Source: [Bacteroides] pectinophilus (lineage in GTDB: Bacteria > Bacillota > Clostridia > Lachnospirales > Lachnospiraceae). From it: a stretch of 64,000 nucleotides of DNA. The notes under the pieces were generated by a model, which had not been told where the DNA came from, searched no databases, and saw only the letters and a list, made by a program, of their open reading frames with translations. The position numbers were made by a program, and so were the translations under genes. Below, in pieces: positions 8,658 through 19,965 of the stretch. How positions within the stretch are numbered: the first letter of the stretch is position 1; every line of letters starts with the position of its first letter. The DNA lies in NCBI GenBank assembly GCA_025146925.1, contig CP102260.1, forward strand, positions 201,001-265,000, read 5' to 3'.

Positions 8658-10052
8658 CTATTTCACGAGATCTTCACCAACTTTGTAAATGTCTCCTGCA
8701 CCCATTGTTATCAACAAATCACCGTTGATACAATTTTTTTGTAAAAATTTTTCTATTTCATCGAAAGTGTGGAAATAATAGCATTCGGTTCCGAGAGCCT
8801 TAATCTTATTCATAAGGTCTTCCGAGCTTATTCCGTAAGTATTGGTCTCTCTTGCAGCGTAAATATCCGCAAGAATCACCTTGTCGGCAGCGGAAAGCTC
8901 AGCAGCAAAGCGGTCAAGAAGCAGCTTGGTTCTTGAATAAAGGTGCGGCTGGAATGCAACCCACAATGTCTTGTGCGGATAATGGCCTGCCGCAGCGAGG
9001 GTAGCTTTTATCTCATCAGGGTGATGTGCGTAATCGTCGACAACAGTTACGCCGTTGAAGACGCCTTTGCGCTCAAATCTGCGGTTAGTTCCGTAGAATT
9101 CAGCAAGCCCTTTCTTAATTGCGGCAATAGGAATATCAAGTTCAAGAGCTGCAGCAATCGCAGCAAGTGAATTGTATACATTGTGTATTCCCGGAACCAT
9201 CAGGTCAATTGAAGATTCCTCACCGATTCCATAAGGCTCCCCGTTCTTAAGGAGTGTGTAATGACAGCGACCAAGGTCATCATATGCTATTCCGCGGGCA
9301 CTGTAGGTACTCTTGTCAGGATCGGAACCTACTGTGATAACCTTCACATTGAGCCCTTTACAGAAATACTCATAATCCTCGATATCACTGTTGATGATAA
9401 GTGTTCCGCCTTCAGGAAGCCTCTCAACAAAGCGTCTGAAAGATGCACGTATGTCAGCAAGATCCTTGAAGAAATCAAGATGATCCTCCTTAACATTAAG
9501 AATAATGTTCATTGTTGGATTAAATGAAAGGAAACTGTTGGTATATTCGCATGCTTCGGTAACAAAAAGGTCTGATCGGCCAATTCTTATATTGCCGCCT
9601 ATATCTTTGAGAATTCCGCCGACAGATATTGTAGGGTCAGCATCGGCGGCGAGAAGAATCTCTGAAAGCATGGAAGTTGTAGTCGTCTTGCCATGTGTAC
9701 CGGCAATGTTAACAGCGGTCTTATAGTTAGCCATTATCTGACCGAGAAGCTCAGCCCTTGCCATCATTGGAATACCGGCCCTGACTGCCTGGGCGTATTC
9801 AGGGTTATCCGGATGGATTGCAGCCGTATATACTACAAGATCAATATCCGGTGTTATGTTGTCTGCGCTCTGTGGATAAGCAATGTGGCATCCGAGTGAC
9901 TCAAGATGCGTTGTAAGAGGACTGCGTGCTGAGTCTGATCCCGATACGGTGAAATTCTTATTGCAGAGAATCATTGCAAGACCGCTCATACTGATCCCGC
10001 CTATTCCTATAAAATGAACATGTATGGGATTATCAAAATTAATTTTGTACAT
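8658..10052 (-). CDS. murC: UDP-N-acetylmuramate--L-alanine ligase
   Basis: A 464-residue Mur ligase that adds L-alanine to UDP-N-acetylmuramic acid with ATP, the first peptide step of peptidoglycan synthesis. The N-terminal nucleotide-sugar fold shows HFIGIGGISMSGLA (13-26). The ATP loop is GTHGKTTT (118-125). The central-domain motif VDDYAHHPDEI and the C-terminal FQPHLYSRT are both present. A longer reading from 10082 is possible, but the ATG at 10052 has a GGAATGGAGA ribosome site and begins where family members begin. It is a single gene with its own terminator. Confidence 0.96.
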   Translation of the reverse strand: MYKINFDNPIHVHFIGIGGISMSGLAMILCNKNFTVSGSDSARSPLTTHLESLGCHIAYPQSADNITPDIDLVVYTAAIHPDNPEYAQAVRAGIPMMARAELLGQIMANYKTAVNIAGTHGKTTTTSMLSEILLAADADPTISVGGILKDIGGNIRIGRSDLFVTEACEYTNSFLSFNPTMNIILNVKEDHLDFFKDLADIRASFRRFVERLPEGGTLIINSDIEDYEYFCKGLNVKVITVGSDPDKSTYSARGIAYDDLGRCHYTLLKNGEPYGIGEESSIDLMVPGIHNVYNSLAAIAAALELDIPIAAIKKGLAEFYGTNRRFERKGVFNGVTVVDDYAHHPDEIKATLAAAGHYPHKTLWVAFQPHLYSRTKLLLDRFAAELSAADKVILADIYAARETNTYGISSEDLMNKIKALGTECYYFHTFDEIEKFLQKNCINGDLLITMGAGDIYKVGEDLVK

Positions 10053-10056
10053 AAAA

Positions 10057-10081
10057 TCTCCATTCCTGTGCATAGCGCACA
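10057..10081 (-). promoter_or_regulatory. Hairpin plus GGAATGGAGA ribosome site before murC
   Basis: On the minus strand a small hairpin (TGTGC, 5-nt loop, GCACA; 10067-10081) is followed directly by GGAATGGAGA (10057-10066), four bases before the ATG. The same arrangement recurs before glycerate kinase, the activase and the radical SAM gene. It may set translation efficiency. Confidence 0.5.
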
Positions 10082-10349
10082 TATATCAATTCTGTATGCA
10101 TCTGAATAAAATAACTTATAAAATAATTATAAAACAAAAAGCTGCATTAATAAATAAGTAAATGTAAATAAGCATACATCTTATAAACTGAGTATATTAT
10201 ATATATGTAAAAGAAATTTGTCCAATATGTATTAATGCATTGTATACACATTACACGATTAATGCTGAATTGTATTTAAAGTATACACATTATAGCGCAA
10301 AATGTTGATAAAAATTATTAAAAATTTTGGAAAAATTACAAAATTTCTT

Positions 10350-10378
10350 TTTACTTAAAATGTAGTATGTGATATAAT
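10350..10378 (+). promoter_or_regulatory. Promoter of glgC-glgD
   Basis: TTTACT (10350-10355), a 17-nt spacer, and TATAAT (10373-10378) preceded by TGA, an extended -10. It is the only clear signal in the 390-bp A/T-rich gap between murC and glgC; I saw no gene or structured RNA in the rest of that gap. Confidence 0.7.
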
Positions 10379-10446
10379 TAACACATATTAAAAGTGCGGT
10401 GCAAATATAAGTTTTGGGCGGCATAAAAGTTGGGAGGTTATGCGGC

Positions 10447-11721
10447 ATGATTAAGAAAGAAATGATTGCCATGCTTTTGGCAGGTGGACAAGGCAGCAGA
10501 CTTGGAGTGCTTACAGCCAAGGTTGCAAAGCCTGCGGTTACTTTTGGGGGAAAGTACAGGATTATTGATTTTCCATTAAGCAACTGTATTAATTCAGGGA
10601 TAGATACAGTAGGTGTTCTTACACAGTATCAGCCGCTCCGCCTCAACACGCACATCGGAATCGGTATCCCTTGGGATCTCGACAGGAACGTCGGAGGTGT
10701 GTCAGTACTTCCACCATATGAGAGAAGTACTAATAGTGAGTGGTATACAGGAACGGCTAATGCCATTTATCAGAATCTTGAGTATATGGAGACATATAAT
10801 CCGGATTATGTGCTGATCCTGTCAGGTGATCACATTTACAAGATGGATTACAAGATAATGCTTGATTACCATAAAGCTAACAATGCAGACATTACGATAG
10901 CGGCAATGCCTGTTCCTATGGAAGAAGCAAGCAGGTTCGGTGTGGTTGTTACCGATAAGGACAGCAGAATCACAGAATTTGAAGAGAAGCCGGAACATCC
11001 AAAGAGCAATCTTGCTTCAATGGGCATCTACATATTCAGCTGGAAGGTCCTTAAGGAAGCGCTTATTAAGCTTAAGAACCAGCAGGGATGTGATTTTGGC
11101 AAGCATGTAATTCCATACTGCTTTGAGAATAATAAGAGAATATTTGCATTTGAATATAACGGATATTGGAAGGATGTCGGTACACTCAGTTCTTACTGGG
11201 AGGCTAACATGGAGCTTATTGACATAATTCCCGTATTTAATCTGTATGAGGAATTCTGGAAGATATATACTAAGACGGATGCACTTCCTCCACAGTATGT
11301 ATCTAAGGATGCATATATTGAGAAGAGTATAATCGGAGAAGGCTCAGAGATATACGGACAGGTGTATAACAGTGTAATCGGTACGAGCGTAACGATTGAA
11401 GAGGGGGCTGTTGTGCGTGATTCCATTATTATGCAGGGATCTGTTGTTAAGAAAGGCAGCGTAATCAATAAGGCAATTATTGCTGAGAATGTAGATATTG
11501 GCGAGAATACCCAGCTCGGTGTCGGAGAAGAAGTGCCGAATGTGGAGAAACCGAAGATTTACAATTCAGGGCTTGTTACTATAGGTGAGAATTCAGTCAT
11601 ACCTGACGGAATTAAGATTGGTAAGAATACCGCGATATCAGGTGTTACGGTGCCTGAGGATTATACGGATGGAATGCTTCCGGGAGGCGGAATAATTATT
11701 AAGGCAGGTGAGGATGAATGA
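10447..11721 (+). CDS. glgC: Glucose-1-phosphate adenylyltransferase, catalytic subunit
   Basis: A 424-residue enzyme making ADP-glucose from glucose-1-P and ATP, the committed step of bacterial glycogen synthesis. The nucleotide-binding signature [11 protein letters not shown] lies near residue 9, followed by the [15 protein letters not shown] motif, then [12 protein letters not shown] and the sugar-site EEKP. Left-handed beta-helix repeats occupy the C-terminus. The ATG at 10447 is preceded by GGGAGG at a 9-nt spacing; an earlier in-frame start lacks a site. Its stop overlaps the next start (ATGA), so GlgC and GlgD are made from one message. Confidence 0.95.
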   Translation: MIKKEMIAMLLAGGQGSRLGVLTAKVAKPAVTFGGKYRIIDFPLSNCINSGIDTVGVLTQYQPLRLNTHIGIGIPWDLDRNVGGVSVLPPYERSTNSEWYTGTANAIYQNLEYMETYNPDYVLILSGDHIYKMDYKIMLDYHKANNADITIAAMPVPMEEASRFGVVVTDKDSRITEFEEKPEHPKSNLASMGIYIFSWKVLKEALIKLKNQQGCDFGKHVIPYCFENNKRIFAFEYNGYWKDVGTLSSYWEANMELIDIIPVFNLYEEFWKIYTKTDALPPQYVSKDAYIEKSIIGEGSEIYGQVYNSVIGTSVTIEEGAVVRDSIIMQGSVVKKGSVINKAIIAENVDIGENTQLGVGEEVPNVEKPKIYNSGLVTIGENSVIPDGIKIGKNTAISGVTVPEDYTDGMLPGGGIIIKAGEDE

Positions 11722-12839
11722 GAGCTATAGGAATTATTTTGGCAGGCGGCAATAATAAGATGATGAAAGAGCTTTCTAATAAGAGAGCTATAGCGGCAAT
11801 GCCCATTGCAGGCAGCTACCGCAGCATTGATTTTGCATTAAGTAATATGTCTAATTCACACATAAGCAAAGTTGCTGTAATAACACAGTACAATGCACGT
11901 TCACTGAATGAGCATCTGAGTTCATCAAAGTGGTGGGATTTTGGACGTAAGCAGGGCGGATTGTTTGTATTTACTCCGACAATAACGGCAGACAGCAGCT
12001 ACTGGTACAGAGGAACGGCAGATTCACTGTATCAGAATCTGCATTTTCTTAAGACAAGTCATGAACCATATGTAGTTATAGCATCAGGCGATGGTGTCTA
12101 TAAGCTGGATTATGGTAAGGTACTTGAATATCATATCGAGAAGAAAGCAGACATTACTATGGTTGTCAAGAAGCTCGATGATAAGGAGGACCTTAAGAGA
12201 TTCGGACTTGTAAGCATGTCTCCGGAAGGCAGAATCACAGAGATAGATGAGAAGCCTATAGAGACTAATCTTACAACTGCATCTATCGGAGTATATGTAA
12301 TAAGAAGACGTCTTCTTATTGAACTGATTGAGAAAGCAGCTGAGGAAGACAGACATGACTTTGTAAAAGATATTCTTATCAGATATAAGAATCTGAAGAG
12401 AATATACGGATATAAGCTTGATACATACTGGAGCAATATATCAACGGTTAATTCGTATTATAAGACGAATATGGATTTCCTTGATAAGGATATCCGCAAT
12501 TATTTCTTTAAGGAATATCCGGATATATATTCCAAGGTAGATGACCTGCCTCCGGCTAAGTATAATTATGGTGCTAATGTCAAGAACAGTCTGGTAGCAA
12601 GCGGCTGTATAATAAACGGTATGGTCGAGAATTCAGTACTGTTTAAGAAAGTCTATATTGGCAATAACAGTGTAATTAAGAATTCGATTATACTTAATAA
12701 TACATATATCGGCGACAATGCATACATTGAGAACTGTATCGTTGAGAGTAACGGCACGATAAAGGCCAACACAAGGCATGTAGGGGAAGAGAGTGAACCA
12801 AAGATAGTTATTGAGAATGGTATTTCATACTTTTCTTAA
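11718..12839 (+). CDS. glgD: GlgD-type ADP-glucose pyrophosphorylase regulatory subunit
   Basis: A 373-residue GlgC paralog. The fold is kept (IILAGG at the start, [22 protein letters not shown]), but the catalytic GxGxRL loop is replaced by NNKMMKEL, as in the GlgD subunits of Firmicutes that modulate GlgC rather than catalyse strongly. It overlaps glgC by 4 nt. C-terminal hexapeptide repeats are visible ([15 protein letters not shown] region). Confidence is high from pairing and length. Confidence 0.93.
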   Translation: MRAIGIILAGGNNKMMKELSNKRAIAAMPIAGSYRSIDFALSNMSNSHISKVAVITQYNARSLNEHLSSSKWWDFGRKQGGLFVFTPTITADSSYWYRGTADSLYQNLHFLKTSHEPYVVIASGDGVYKLDYGKVLEYHIEKKADITMVVKKLDDKEDLKRFGLVSMSPEGRITEIDEKPIETNLTTASIGVYVIRRRLLIELIEKAAEEDRHDFVKDILIRYKNLKRIYGYKLDTYWSNISTVNSYYKTNMDFLDKDIRNYFFKEYPDIYSKVDDLPPAKYNYGANVKNSLVASGCIINGMVENSVLFKKVYIGNNSVIKNSIILNNTYIGDNAYIENCIVESNGTIKANTRHVGEESEPKIVIENGISYFS

Positions 12840-12860
12840 TCAATAATAAAGGGGGATACA

Positions 12861-13136
12861 ATGAATATCACAGACATAAGAGTACGCAGGATTGCCAACG
12901 AGGGCAAGATGAAGGCAGTTGTATCGGTAACAATTGATGGAGAATTTGTGGTACATGACATCAAGGTTATTGATGGTGACAAGGGGTTATTTGTAGCTAT
13001 GCCAAGCCGTAAGGCATCAGATGGCGAGTATAAGGATATTGCGCATCCTATTACTTCAGCAACAAGACAGTTACTCCAGAATGCTATTATAGAGGCTTAT
13101 AATAGCACTCCTGATGAAGAATTATCACGAGCATAA
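12861..13136 (+). CDS. spoVG: SpoVG family regulator
   Basis: A 91-residue SpoVG protein, a small nucleic-acid-binding regulator linked in Firmicutes to septation, sporulation and virulence control. It opens with [11 protein letters not shown], and the family signature [20 protein letters not shown] is intact. A GGGGG-rich ribosome site stands before the ATG. It lies 21 nt after glgD and is closed by a strong terminator, so it is probably the last gene of the glg transcript. Confidence 0.96.
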   Translation: MNITDIRVRRIANEGKMKAVVSVTIDGEFVVHDIKVIDGDKGLFVAMPSRKASDGEYKDIAHPITSATRQLLQNAIIEAYNSTPDEELSRA

Positions 13137-13151
13137 CCTCCTAAATATGCT

Positions 13152-13198
13152 AACAGAAAGCAGCACCGGCTGATTAATCGCCGGTGCTGCTTTCTGTT
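13152..13198 (+). terminator. Strong intrinsic terminator after spoVG
   Basis: A perfect 19-bp stem (13152-13170 with 13180-13198) with a 9-nt loop, G/C-rich at the top and A/T-rich at the base, followed by TTGTTGTCT. Confidence 0.9.
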
Positions 13199-13426
13199 TG
13201 TTGTCTCTGATTTTGAAATTTATCGTCCGGGAGTCTTATAGCTGAGCAGCCCTATATTAATTAATCCAGTAGTGGATTCGTTCTGGATGATCATATGTAT
13301 GATTACGGCTCATCTGTTGCGGAGATATGAGGAAATATGTGTAACGGGATACGACACCATATCCGCGGTCAGGAACGGGATCATCCCATGTAACTTATAA
13401 GAGTGCATATTTATCATGTAAATGGC

Positions 13427-13455
13427 TTGAGTTTTTATACTGCGTTTGCTAAAAT
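13427..13455 (+). promoter_or_regulatory. Promoter of the HAD phosphatase gene
   Basis: TTGAGT (13427-13432), a 17-nt spacer, TAAAAT (13450-13455) with TGC directly before it (extended -10). The rest of the gap from 13199 to 13490 shows no gene. Confidence 0.6.
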
Positions 13456-13512
13456 TTATCGTATTGGATAATGGCATTAAAATGGGATTGAATGTTGAAA
13501 AAGGAGTGTCTT

Positions 13513-14169
13513 GTGAGCATAAAATTAGCAATATTTGATTTTGACGGTACGATTGCGGATACGAGAAAAGCCATTGTTGCGGCAAAGCAGAAGACGATGC
13601 GTCAGATGGGACTTGAGGTAGCGGATGAAAGAACGTGTGCATCTACGATAGGCTTCTCTGCAAAGACAGGATTTGAGATGATATATCCGCAATTGGAAGA
13701 GCAAAAGATTGATAAATGTGTTACTATATACAGGCAGGAATTCGAGCAGATAAGAAAGCTTATGCCGCCGGAGATATTTCCTGATGTGAAGGACGTGTTA
13801 GAGAGACTGAATCAAACACAGGTCGTGACCACGATTGCATCATCAAGGAATACGCCGTCGCTGAAGGGATTCCTTGATGACATGGGAATTGCGGAATATT
13901 TTCCATATATTCTTGGCGGCAATGATACCGGGAAACTTAAGCCTGACCCTGAGCCGGTTCTAAAGACACTGGAAGAGCTTGGATACAATGCATGTGAGGC
14001 ATTGGTTATCGGAGACATGCCGATGGATGTTGCAATGGGAAAGAATGCGGGAACGCACACATGCGGCGTTACATACGGCAATGCTTCAAGGCAGCAGCTG
14101 GAGGATGCCGGGGCCGGGTATATAATTGACAGCATGAGAGAGCTTATAGAGGTAATAGACAGAATATAA
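13513..14169 (+). CDS. HAD-superfamily phosphatase (phosphoglycolate phosphatase-like)
   Basis: A 218-residue haloacid dehalogenase hydrolase. Motif I IFDFDGTIADT is at residues 6-16, a Ser/Thr motif II (IASSRN) and lysine motif III (KLKPDPEPV) follow, and motif IV is VIGDMPMDV. A helical cap sits between motifs I and II, as in phosphoglycolate phosphatases and beta-phosphoglucomutases. The GTG at 13513 has AAAGGAG at good spacing; an ATG at 13492 in frame has a poorer site. The substrate is not defined by sequence. Confidence 0.85.
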   Translation: MSIKLAIFDFDGTIADTRKAIVAAKQKTMRQMGLEVADERTCASTIGFSAKTGFEMIYPQLEEQKIDKCVTIYRQEFEQIRKLMPPEIFPDVKDVLERLNQTQVVTTIASSRNTPSLKGFLDDMGIAEYFPYILGGNDTGKLKPDPEPVLKTLEELGYNACEALVIGDMPMDVAMGKNAGTHTCGVTYGNASRQQLEDAGAGYIIDSMRELIEVIDRI

Positions 14170-14194
14170 TCAGAAGATTGGAAGGATATATATA

Positions 14195-15739
14195 ATGATG
14201 GATATTCGTAATATCAAAAGAAAAATAATGCAGGCAGTGACAGCGGCAGCGATGACAGCAGCAGTGACGGCCGGCATATGTATGACCGGAGCTGTGACAG
14301 CACAGGCAGCAGAGCAGACAGCACAGACGGCAGAGCAGAAGACCGGAGCGGACTCTTCGGTTCAGGCGTCAAAGGTCAATATAAATATAGTACCTGCCAA
14401 TAAGGAGTCAACGGCAAAGATAAAGGATGGTTCATATTCAACGTCGATAACATTTACGGCAGATAATACATTGACGATTACGCCGGCCGATGCAAATGAC
14501 AGAATATACGGACTGTACATAACATGGGCGGCAAGACCGGGAGAATGGACACTTACATATGACGGCGGTACTAAGAAATGCGGCCGGAATGCATTTCTGC
14601 ATGAATATGTGGAGATACCTGAGGGAACTACATCAGCGGTTATAGAATTATCACAGAAGGAAAAGATATGTAATATTGATGCATATTCAGCGGGAACACT
14701 GCCTGATGACGTACAGGTGTGGGAGCCTGAGTGTGCAAGGGCGGATATGCTTGTGCTCTCAACACATGCGGATGATGAGATACTTTTTCTTGGAGGAGTT
14801 CTTGCACAGTATGCGGGTGAGGATAAGCTTGATGTACAGGTTGTATATTTCTCTAATTATTTTGGCGGGACGGTAATTCGTGAGCATGAGAAGCTTGACG
14901 GACTGTGGGAACTTGGAGTAAGGCATTATCCGGTTAACGGTGATTTCCCCGACCAATATGCGGATGACCTTGCGGCGGCAGAAAAGCTGTATGGACATGA
15001 TGAAGCAGCAGCATTTGTTGTGGAGCAGATAAGAAGATTCAAGCCGCAGGTCTGTGTGGCACAGGATACGGATGGTGAGTACGGACACGGCACACATAAG
15101 CTTACCTCTGCTGCGATGCAGGAGGCGGTTACTGTCAGCATGGATTCGGATAAATATCCTGAATCTGCGGCAGAATACGGAGTGTGGAATGTTGCCAAGA
15201 CATATATACATCTGTATGGAGAGAATAAGATTAAGCTTGACTGCAGACAGCCGCTTGACAACCTTGGAGGAAGGACGGCGCTTGAGGCTGCAACGGCGGC
15301 ATATAAAAAGCATGTGTCACAGCAGTGGTGCTGGTTCTATGTATCTGATACCTATGAGTACAGTATTTCGGATTTTGGACTTTACAGGACTACTGTGGGA
15401 GAAGATACCGGCAATGATATGATGGAGCATATTACATCATATGAGGAGCAGGAAAAGCAGGCAAGGCAGCAGGCGGAGGAGCGCAGGGCAAAGAAGCAGG
15501 CTGAAGAGGAGTCAAAGGCAAAGGCTGAATATGAATTGCAGTACGGAGTACCTGTTGGAGAATCATCACCTGACAAGGTTCCGCAGTTCCTTGAAAAAGT
15601 CGGAATAACAATTATTTTAATGATAGCGGTAATGCTTGTGATAGCACTGGCTGCAGCATTTGTAAGCTCAATGGTATATAGGCAGAAGAACATGAAAAAG
15701 TCACGCAGACAGAAGCGTGGGACAAAGAAGCGCAGATAG
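14195..15739 (+). CDS. Secreted, membrane-anchored PIG-L/LmbE-family deacetylase
   Basis: A 514-residue protein. An N-terminal signal peptide (basic start, Ala-rich core, AQAAEQ cut region near 38-45) is followed by a beta-rich domain (about 60-170) and a PIG-L deacetylase domain. That domain has the metal motif THADDE near residue 189 and GHGTHKLT near 295. A charged Glu/Ala/Lys coiled coil (about 415-455), a membrane helix (about 470-495) and a very basic tail follow. The family removes N-acetyl groups from sugars, so a cell-wall or surface-glycan role outside the membrane is inferred. It sits between HAD and pth without obvious terminators. Confidence 0.8.
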   Translation: MMDIRNIKRKIMQAVTAAAMTAAVTAGICMTGAVTAQAAEQTAQTAEQKTGADSSVQASKVNINIVPANKESTAKIKDGSYSTSITFTADNTLTITPADANDRIYGLYITWAARPGEWTLTYDGGTKKCGRNAFLHEYVEIPEGTTSAVIELSQKEKICNIDAYSAGTLPDDVQVWEPECARADMLVLSTHADDEILFLGGVLAQYAGEDKLDVQVVYFSNYFGGTVIREHEKLDGLWELGVRHYPVNGDFPDQYADDLAAAEKLYGHDEAAAFVVEQIRRFKPQVCVAQDTDGEYGHGTHKLTSAAMQEAVTVSMDSDKYPESAAEYGVWNVAKTYIHLYGENKIKLDCRQPLDNLGGRTALEAATAAYKKHVSQQWCWFYVSDTYEYSISDFGLYRTTVGEDTGNDMMEHITSYEEQEKQARQQAEERRAKKQAEEESKAKAEYELQYGVPVGESSPDKVPQFLEKVGITIILMIAVMLVIALAAAFVSSMVYRQKNMKKSRRQKRGTKKRR

Positions 15740-15747
15740 GAGCAGAT

Positions 15748-16311
15748 ATGTATATAATAGCAGGACTTGGTAATCCCGGAAAACAGTATGAGGGAACAAG
15801 GCATAATATTGGATTTGCAGTAATAGACGAGCTTGCGGACGCATATAACATTAATATGGATATGGCAAAGCACAAGGGAATATGCGGTAAAGGAATGATC
15901 GGAAGCAATAAAGTTCTTCTGGTGAAGCCACAGACATTTATGAATAACAGCGGAGAGTGCTTAAGAGAGGTGCTCGATTATTATAAGGAAGATGTTGATA
16001 ATGTTCTGGTGATATATGATGATATATGCCTGGATGTCGGCAGGCTGCGCCTGAGACCGAAGGGAAGTGCCGGCGGACATAACGGAATCAAGAGTATAAT
16101 AGCACATCTTGGTACAGAGGAGTTCTCAAGAATAAGAGTGGGCGTGGGTGACAAGCCTAAGAATTATGATCTTGCTGACTGGGTGCTTGGTCATTTTCCG
16201 AAGGAGCAGCTCGATGATGTCAGGGCAGGAATCGACAAAGCAGTTAAGGCTGTGCCGGTAGTACTTGACCGTGGTATTGAGGAAGGCATGAATGAGTTCA
16301 ATGCAAAGTAA
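15748..16311 (+). CDS. pth: Peptidyl-tRNA hydrolase
   Basis: A 187-residue Pth that frees tRNA from prematurely released peptidyl-tRNA. The signatures GLGNPGKQYEGTRHNIGF (residues 5-22), KPQTFMNNSG and the GSAGGHNGIKS loop with its His are all present. It begins 8 nt after the deacetylase stop and overlaps the mfd start by 20 nt, the conserved pth-mfd pairing of Firmicutes. Confidence 0.96.
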   Translation: MYIIAGLGNPGKQYEGTRHNIGFAVIDELADAYNINMDMAKHKGICGKGMIGSNKVLLVKPQTFMNNSGECLREVLDYYKEDVDNVLVIYDDICLDVGRLRLRPKGSAGGHNGIKSIIAHLGTEEFSRIRVGVGDKPKNYDLADWVLGHFPKEQLDDVRAGIDKAVKAVPVVLDRGIEEGMNEFNAK

Positions 16312-19300
16312 GAATAAAAGTAAAGTATTTAATGAGCCGATACATGAACTGGCGGGATATGAGAGCATAACAAAGGGGCTGTCGGTACAGGGCAGCGCCA
16401 TGATGCTCAGCGGGTGCATTGACTCCGGTAAAGCGCATATGATACAGGCGCTCGGAGCCGATGCTTTTTGTCGTGTAATTATAACGTATGATGAGGCAAA
16501 GGCAAGGGAGATTGTGGATGACAGCCGCTTCTTCAACAGAAATACGGTGTTCTATCCGGCAAAGGATCTTATATTCTACAGTGCCGATATCAGAAGCAAC
16601 GAGCTTACATCACAGAGAATGAAGGCCATAAGGGCAATCATTGAAAATGAAGGCGACCTCACGGTTGTCACAACGATAGACGGCTGTGCCGATATGCTCA
16701 TGACAAGGGAAAAGCTTGAGTCGGGAATTCTGACATTTGAAGAGGGAGGAATTGTTGACCTCGCACAGCTTAAGAAGCAGCTTGTGCTGCTCGGATATGA
16801 GAATATGGGACAGGTGCAGGCACCGGGAGAGTTCGGAGTACGTGGCGGAATCATTGACATCTTCCCGCTTACCGACGAGACACCGGTAAGAATTGAATTG
16901 TGGGATGATGAGATAGATTCAATTCGTTCATTTGATGTGGAGAGCCAGCGTTCAATCGAGAGGCTTCAGAAGGTGACAATATATCCGGCAACGGAGTATG
17001 TCCTTACACAGGTGGAGATAGATGACGGTGTTGCTGCCATTAATGATGAAGTCGCAAAGCAGGCGGACATTTTCAAAAAAGCTGACAAATATGAGGAATT
17101 GTCGAGGCTTAAGGCAATTCCCGATAATTTCAATGAGACAACTGATATAGACAAATTTGTGCATTCATTTGTAAAGGATACAGTGTCGCTTATTGAGTAT
17201 TTTGACAGGGAGACAACGCTGTTTGTGCTTGATGAGCCTAACAGAATTGCGGAGCGCATGGAGCTTGTCGAGTTTGAATTCACCGACAGCACGAAGAACA
17301 GGCTTGAGAAGGGCTATATAATTCCAAGTCAGGCAGATATGATATTTACATGCCGCGAGATATATGCGAAGGTGAACTGCCGCAGGCTGCTTGTGGTGTC
17401 AACTCTTGAATATAAACCGAATGGGCTTGATATTGCCGAACATTTTAAGGTGGATTCAAAGAGTATAAGTTCATACAATAACCGTTTTGAGTATCTTGTT
17501 GCAGACCTCAAAAAATATAAAAAATCCGGCTACAGGATTGTGCTCATATCGAACTCAAGAACACGTGCGATGCGCATGGTTGATGATCTGCGTGATAACG
17601 GGATAGATTCATATTTCAGCGAGGATTATGACAAAGCTCTTGTTGAAGGCGAGATTATGGTAACTTACGGCAACATACACAAAGGTTTTGAATATCCGAT
17701 AGTTAAGTTTGTTGTCATTGCCGAAAGTGATATATTCGGACAGGAAAAGAAAGATAAGAAGCGCAGAAAGAAGCAGTACAACGGTAAGGCGATTGCTGAC
17801 TTTAACGAGCTTGCCATAGGTGACTATGTTGTACATGAAAATTACGGTCTTGGAATATACCGCGGTATCGAGAAGATTGAAGTAGAGGGAATAGAGAGAG
17901 ATTATATAAAGATTGAATACAGCGGAACGGATACGCTTTACATTCTTGCAACACAGCTTGATGTATTGCAGAAGTACGCAGGGGCTGATGCGAGAAAGCC
18001 AAAGCTTAACAAGCTTAACAGTCAGGAATGGGGCAAGACAAAATCCAAGGTTAAGACTGCTGTTGAGCAGGTCGCAAAGGATCTTGTGGAGCTGTATGCA
18101 AAACGCCAGAATGAGCAGGGCTTCCAGTTTGGCGAGGATACGGTGTGGCAGCGTGAGTTTGAGGAGATGTTCCCTTACGAGGAGACCTCTGACCAGCTTG
18201 CGGCAATTGAAGATACAAAGCATGATATGCAGAGTACAAAAATTATGGACAGACTTATATGTGGTGATGTCGGCTACGGTAAGACGGAGGTCGCCATAAG
18301 AGCGGCATTCAAAGCTGTCCAGGACGGTAAGCAGGTTGCGTACCTTGTACCGACAACGATACTTGCGCAGCAGCATTTTAACACATTTGAACAGAGAATG
18401 AAGGACTTCCCTGTTAAGGTGGCGATGCTGTCAAGATTCAGGACACCGAAGGAGATTAAGCAGACGATAGCTGATCTCAGGAAGGGTATGGTTGATATTG
18501 TAATCGGAACTCACAGGCTGTTATCTAAGGATGTTGAGTATAAGGATCTGGGGCTGCTTATTATTGACGAGGAACAGAGATTTGGCGTGTCACACAAGGA
18601 GAAGATTAAGAAGCTTAAGGAAAATGTTGATGTCCTTACGCTCAGTGCAACACCTATTCCGCGTACGCTTCACATGAGCCTTGTCGGAATAAGGGATATG
18701 AGTGTGCTTGAGGAGCCTCCGGTTGACAGAATGCCTATACAGACATTTGTAACTGAGCAGAATGATGAGATGGTGCGTGAAGCAATCAACAGAGAGCTGG
18801 CAAGAGGCGGACAGGTATATTATGTGTATAACAGGGTGCGTAATATTGATGAGGCTGCAAGCCGTATACAGCAGCTTGTTCCGGATGCCAATGTCGCGTA
18901 TGCGCACGGACAGATGGACGAGAAGACGCTGGAAGCTATTATGTATGATTTTATAAATGGTGACATAGACGTTCTTGTATCAACGACAATCATTGAGACG
19001 GGTCTGGACATTTCCAATGTTAATACAATGATTATCGAGGATGCAGAAAATCTCGGACTGTCGCAGCTATATCAGCTCCGCGGGCGTGTGGGACGTTCTA
19101 ACAGGACTGCTTATGCATTCCTTCTGTACCGCAGGGGGAAGATGCTGAAGGAGGTTGCGGAGAAGAGGCTTCATGCAATCAGGGAATTCACTGAGCTTGG
19201 TTCAGGCTTTAAGATTGCAATGAAGGATCTTGAGATACGTGGTGCCGGTAATGTACTTGGAGAAGCGCAGCACGGCCACATGGCAGCGGTAGGATATGAC

Positions 19301-19834
19301 CTGTACTGCAAAATGCTTAACGAGGCTGTCAATGAACTTAAGGGAATCTCTAATGGTGCGGATTTTGAGACGGTTGTAGACCTTAATGTGGATGCATTTA
19401 TACCTTCCACTTATATCCGCTCAGAAGCTCAGAAACTTGAGATATATAAGCGTATTGCGGCTATTGAGACAAGTGATGAGCAGATGGATATGCAGGATGA
19501 ACTTACTGACCGATTCGGTGACCTTCCGCATTCGGCGAACAATCTTCTGACGATTGCCCTTATAAAATCAGTGGCGCACAAGGCAGATGTTCGTAAGATA
19601 AAGGGTGGCGTGGTTAATAAGGAAGACTGGCGTGTGGAGATTTTCTTCAAACAGGATGCGGCGATAGATGTGGCACAAATACCGGATTTTCTTGAAAGAC
19701 ATGAGCCGTTCCTTACATTCAGACCGGGCAATGATCCGTATTTTGTGTATGAAGCAAGACATAAGGACTTCCCGACAGATTCGGCATTTCTGGCGGCGTT
19801 GGAGACTCTTTTGGAGGGGATTCCCAAGTGCTGA
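16292..19834 (+). CDS. mfd: Transcription-repair coupling factor
   Basis: An 1180-residue Mfd. It releases RNA polymerase stalled at DNA damage and recruits UvrA. A UvrB-like N-terminal part is followed by a CarD-like RNA polymerase-interacting domain ([22 protein letters not shown], near 505-525). The RecG-type translocase has Walker [10 protein letters not shown] near 657-665, DEEQ near 760, LSATPIPRT, and the TRG-type [11 protein letters not shown] motif. A C-terminal TRCF domain closes the protein. The last codons and stop lie inside the left arm of a long palindrome (19817-19953), so the exact C-terminus (GIPKC) may have been reshaped by that element. Confidence 0.96.
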   Translation: MSSMQSKNKSKVFNEPIHELAGYESITKGLSVQGSAMMLSGCIDSGKAHMIQALGADAFCRVIITYDEAKAREIVDDSRFFNRNTVFYPAKDLIFYSADIRSNELTSQRMKAIRAIIENEGDLTVVTTIDGCADMLMTREKLESGILTFEEGGIVDLAQLKKQLVLLGYENMGQVQAPGEFGVRGGIIDIFPLTDETPVRIELWDDEIDSIRSFDVESQRSIERLQKVTIYPATEYVLTQVEIDDGVAAINDEVAKQADIFKKADKYEELSRLKAIPDNFNETTDIDKFVHSFVKDTVSLIEYFDRETTLFVLDEPNRIAERMELVEFEFTDSTKNRLEKGYIIPSQADMIFTCREIYAKVNCRRLLVVSTLEYKPNGLDIAEHFKVDSKSISSYNNRFEYLVADLKKYKKSGYRIVLISNSRTRAMRMVDDLRDNGIDSYFSEDYDKALVEGEIMVTYGNIHKGFEYPIVKFVVIAESDIFGQEKKDKKRRKKQYNGKAIADFNELAIGDYVVHENYGLGIYRGIEKIEVEGIERDYIKIEYSGTDTLYILATQLDVLQKYAGADARKPKLNKLNSQEWGKTKSKVKTAVEQVAKDLVELYAKRQNEQGFQFGEDTVWQREFEEMFPYEETSDQLAAIEDTKHDMQSTKIMDRLICGDVGYGKTEVAIRAAFKAVQDGKQVAYLVPTTILAQQHFNTFEQRMKDFPVKVAMLSRFRTPKEIKQTIADLRKGMVDIVIGTHRLLSKDVEYKDLGLLIIDEEQRFGVSHKEKIKKLKENVDVLTLSATPIPRTLHMSLVGIRDMSVLEEPPVDRMPIQTFVTEQNDEMVREAINRELARGGQVYYVYNRVRNIDEAASRIQQLVPDANVAYAHGQMDEKTLEAIMYDFINGDIDVLVSTTIIETGLDISNVNTMIIEDAENLGLSQLYQLRGRVGRSNRTAYAFLLYRRGKMLKEVAEKRLHAIREFTELGSGFKIAMKDLEIRGAGNVLGEAQHGHMAAVGYDLYCKMLNEAVNELKGISNGADFETVVDLNVDAFIPSTYIRSEAQKLEIYKRIAAIETSDEQMDMQDELTDRFGDLPHSANNLLTIALIKSVAHKADVRKIKGGVVNKEDWRVEIFFKQDAAIDVAQIPDFLERHEPFLTFRPGNDPYFVYEARHKDFPTDSAFLAALETLLEGIPKC

Positions 19835-19953
19835 TTAAGACACGCTCTCGCTTGGATGAAAGGCGCAGCGGTACTAAGCTCGCCTGCCGCTATTGCGGCG
19901 GCTCGCTAAGTGCCGGCGCTTTCATACAGTCTTAATCAGCACATGGGAATCCC
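19817..19953. repeat. 137-bp imperfect palindromic element, copy 1
   Basis: The 25-bp arms at 19817-19841 and 19929-19953 are inverted complements with one mismatch. Between them lies a nested G/C-rich hairpin with the sub-motifs CGCTTG, GCAGCGGTAC and TAAGTGCCGGC. A second element of nearly equal length (48264-48396) shares those inner motifs but has different outer arms. The left arm covers the end of mfd. Confidence 0.75.
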
Positions 19954-19965
19954 TGTGGATAGGGG

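Noticed and set aside
10083-10349. Possible riboswitch or RNA gene upstream of glgC
   Set aside because: Plain A/T-rich DNA; I found no conserved stems or known aptamer motifs, and the promoter lies downstream of it.
17609-18376. A 255-residue minus-strand open frame
   Set aside because: Lies wholly inside mfd in the opposite direction, with Cys/Leu/Arg-rich composition typical of a shadow frame.
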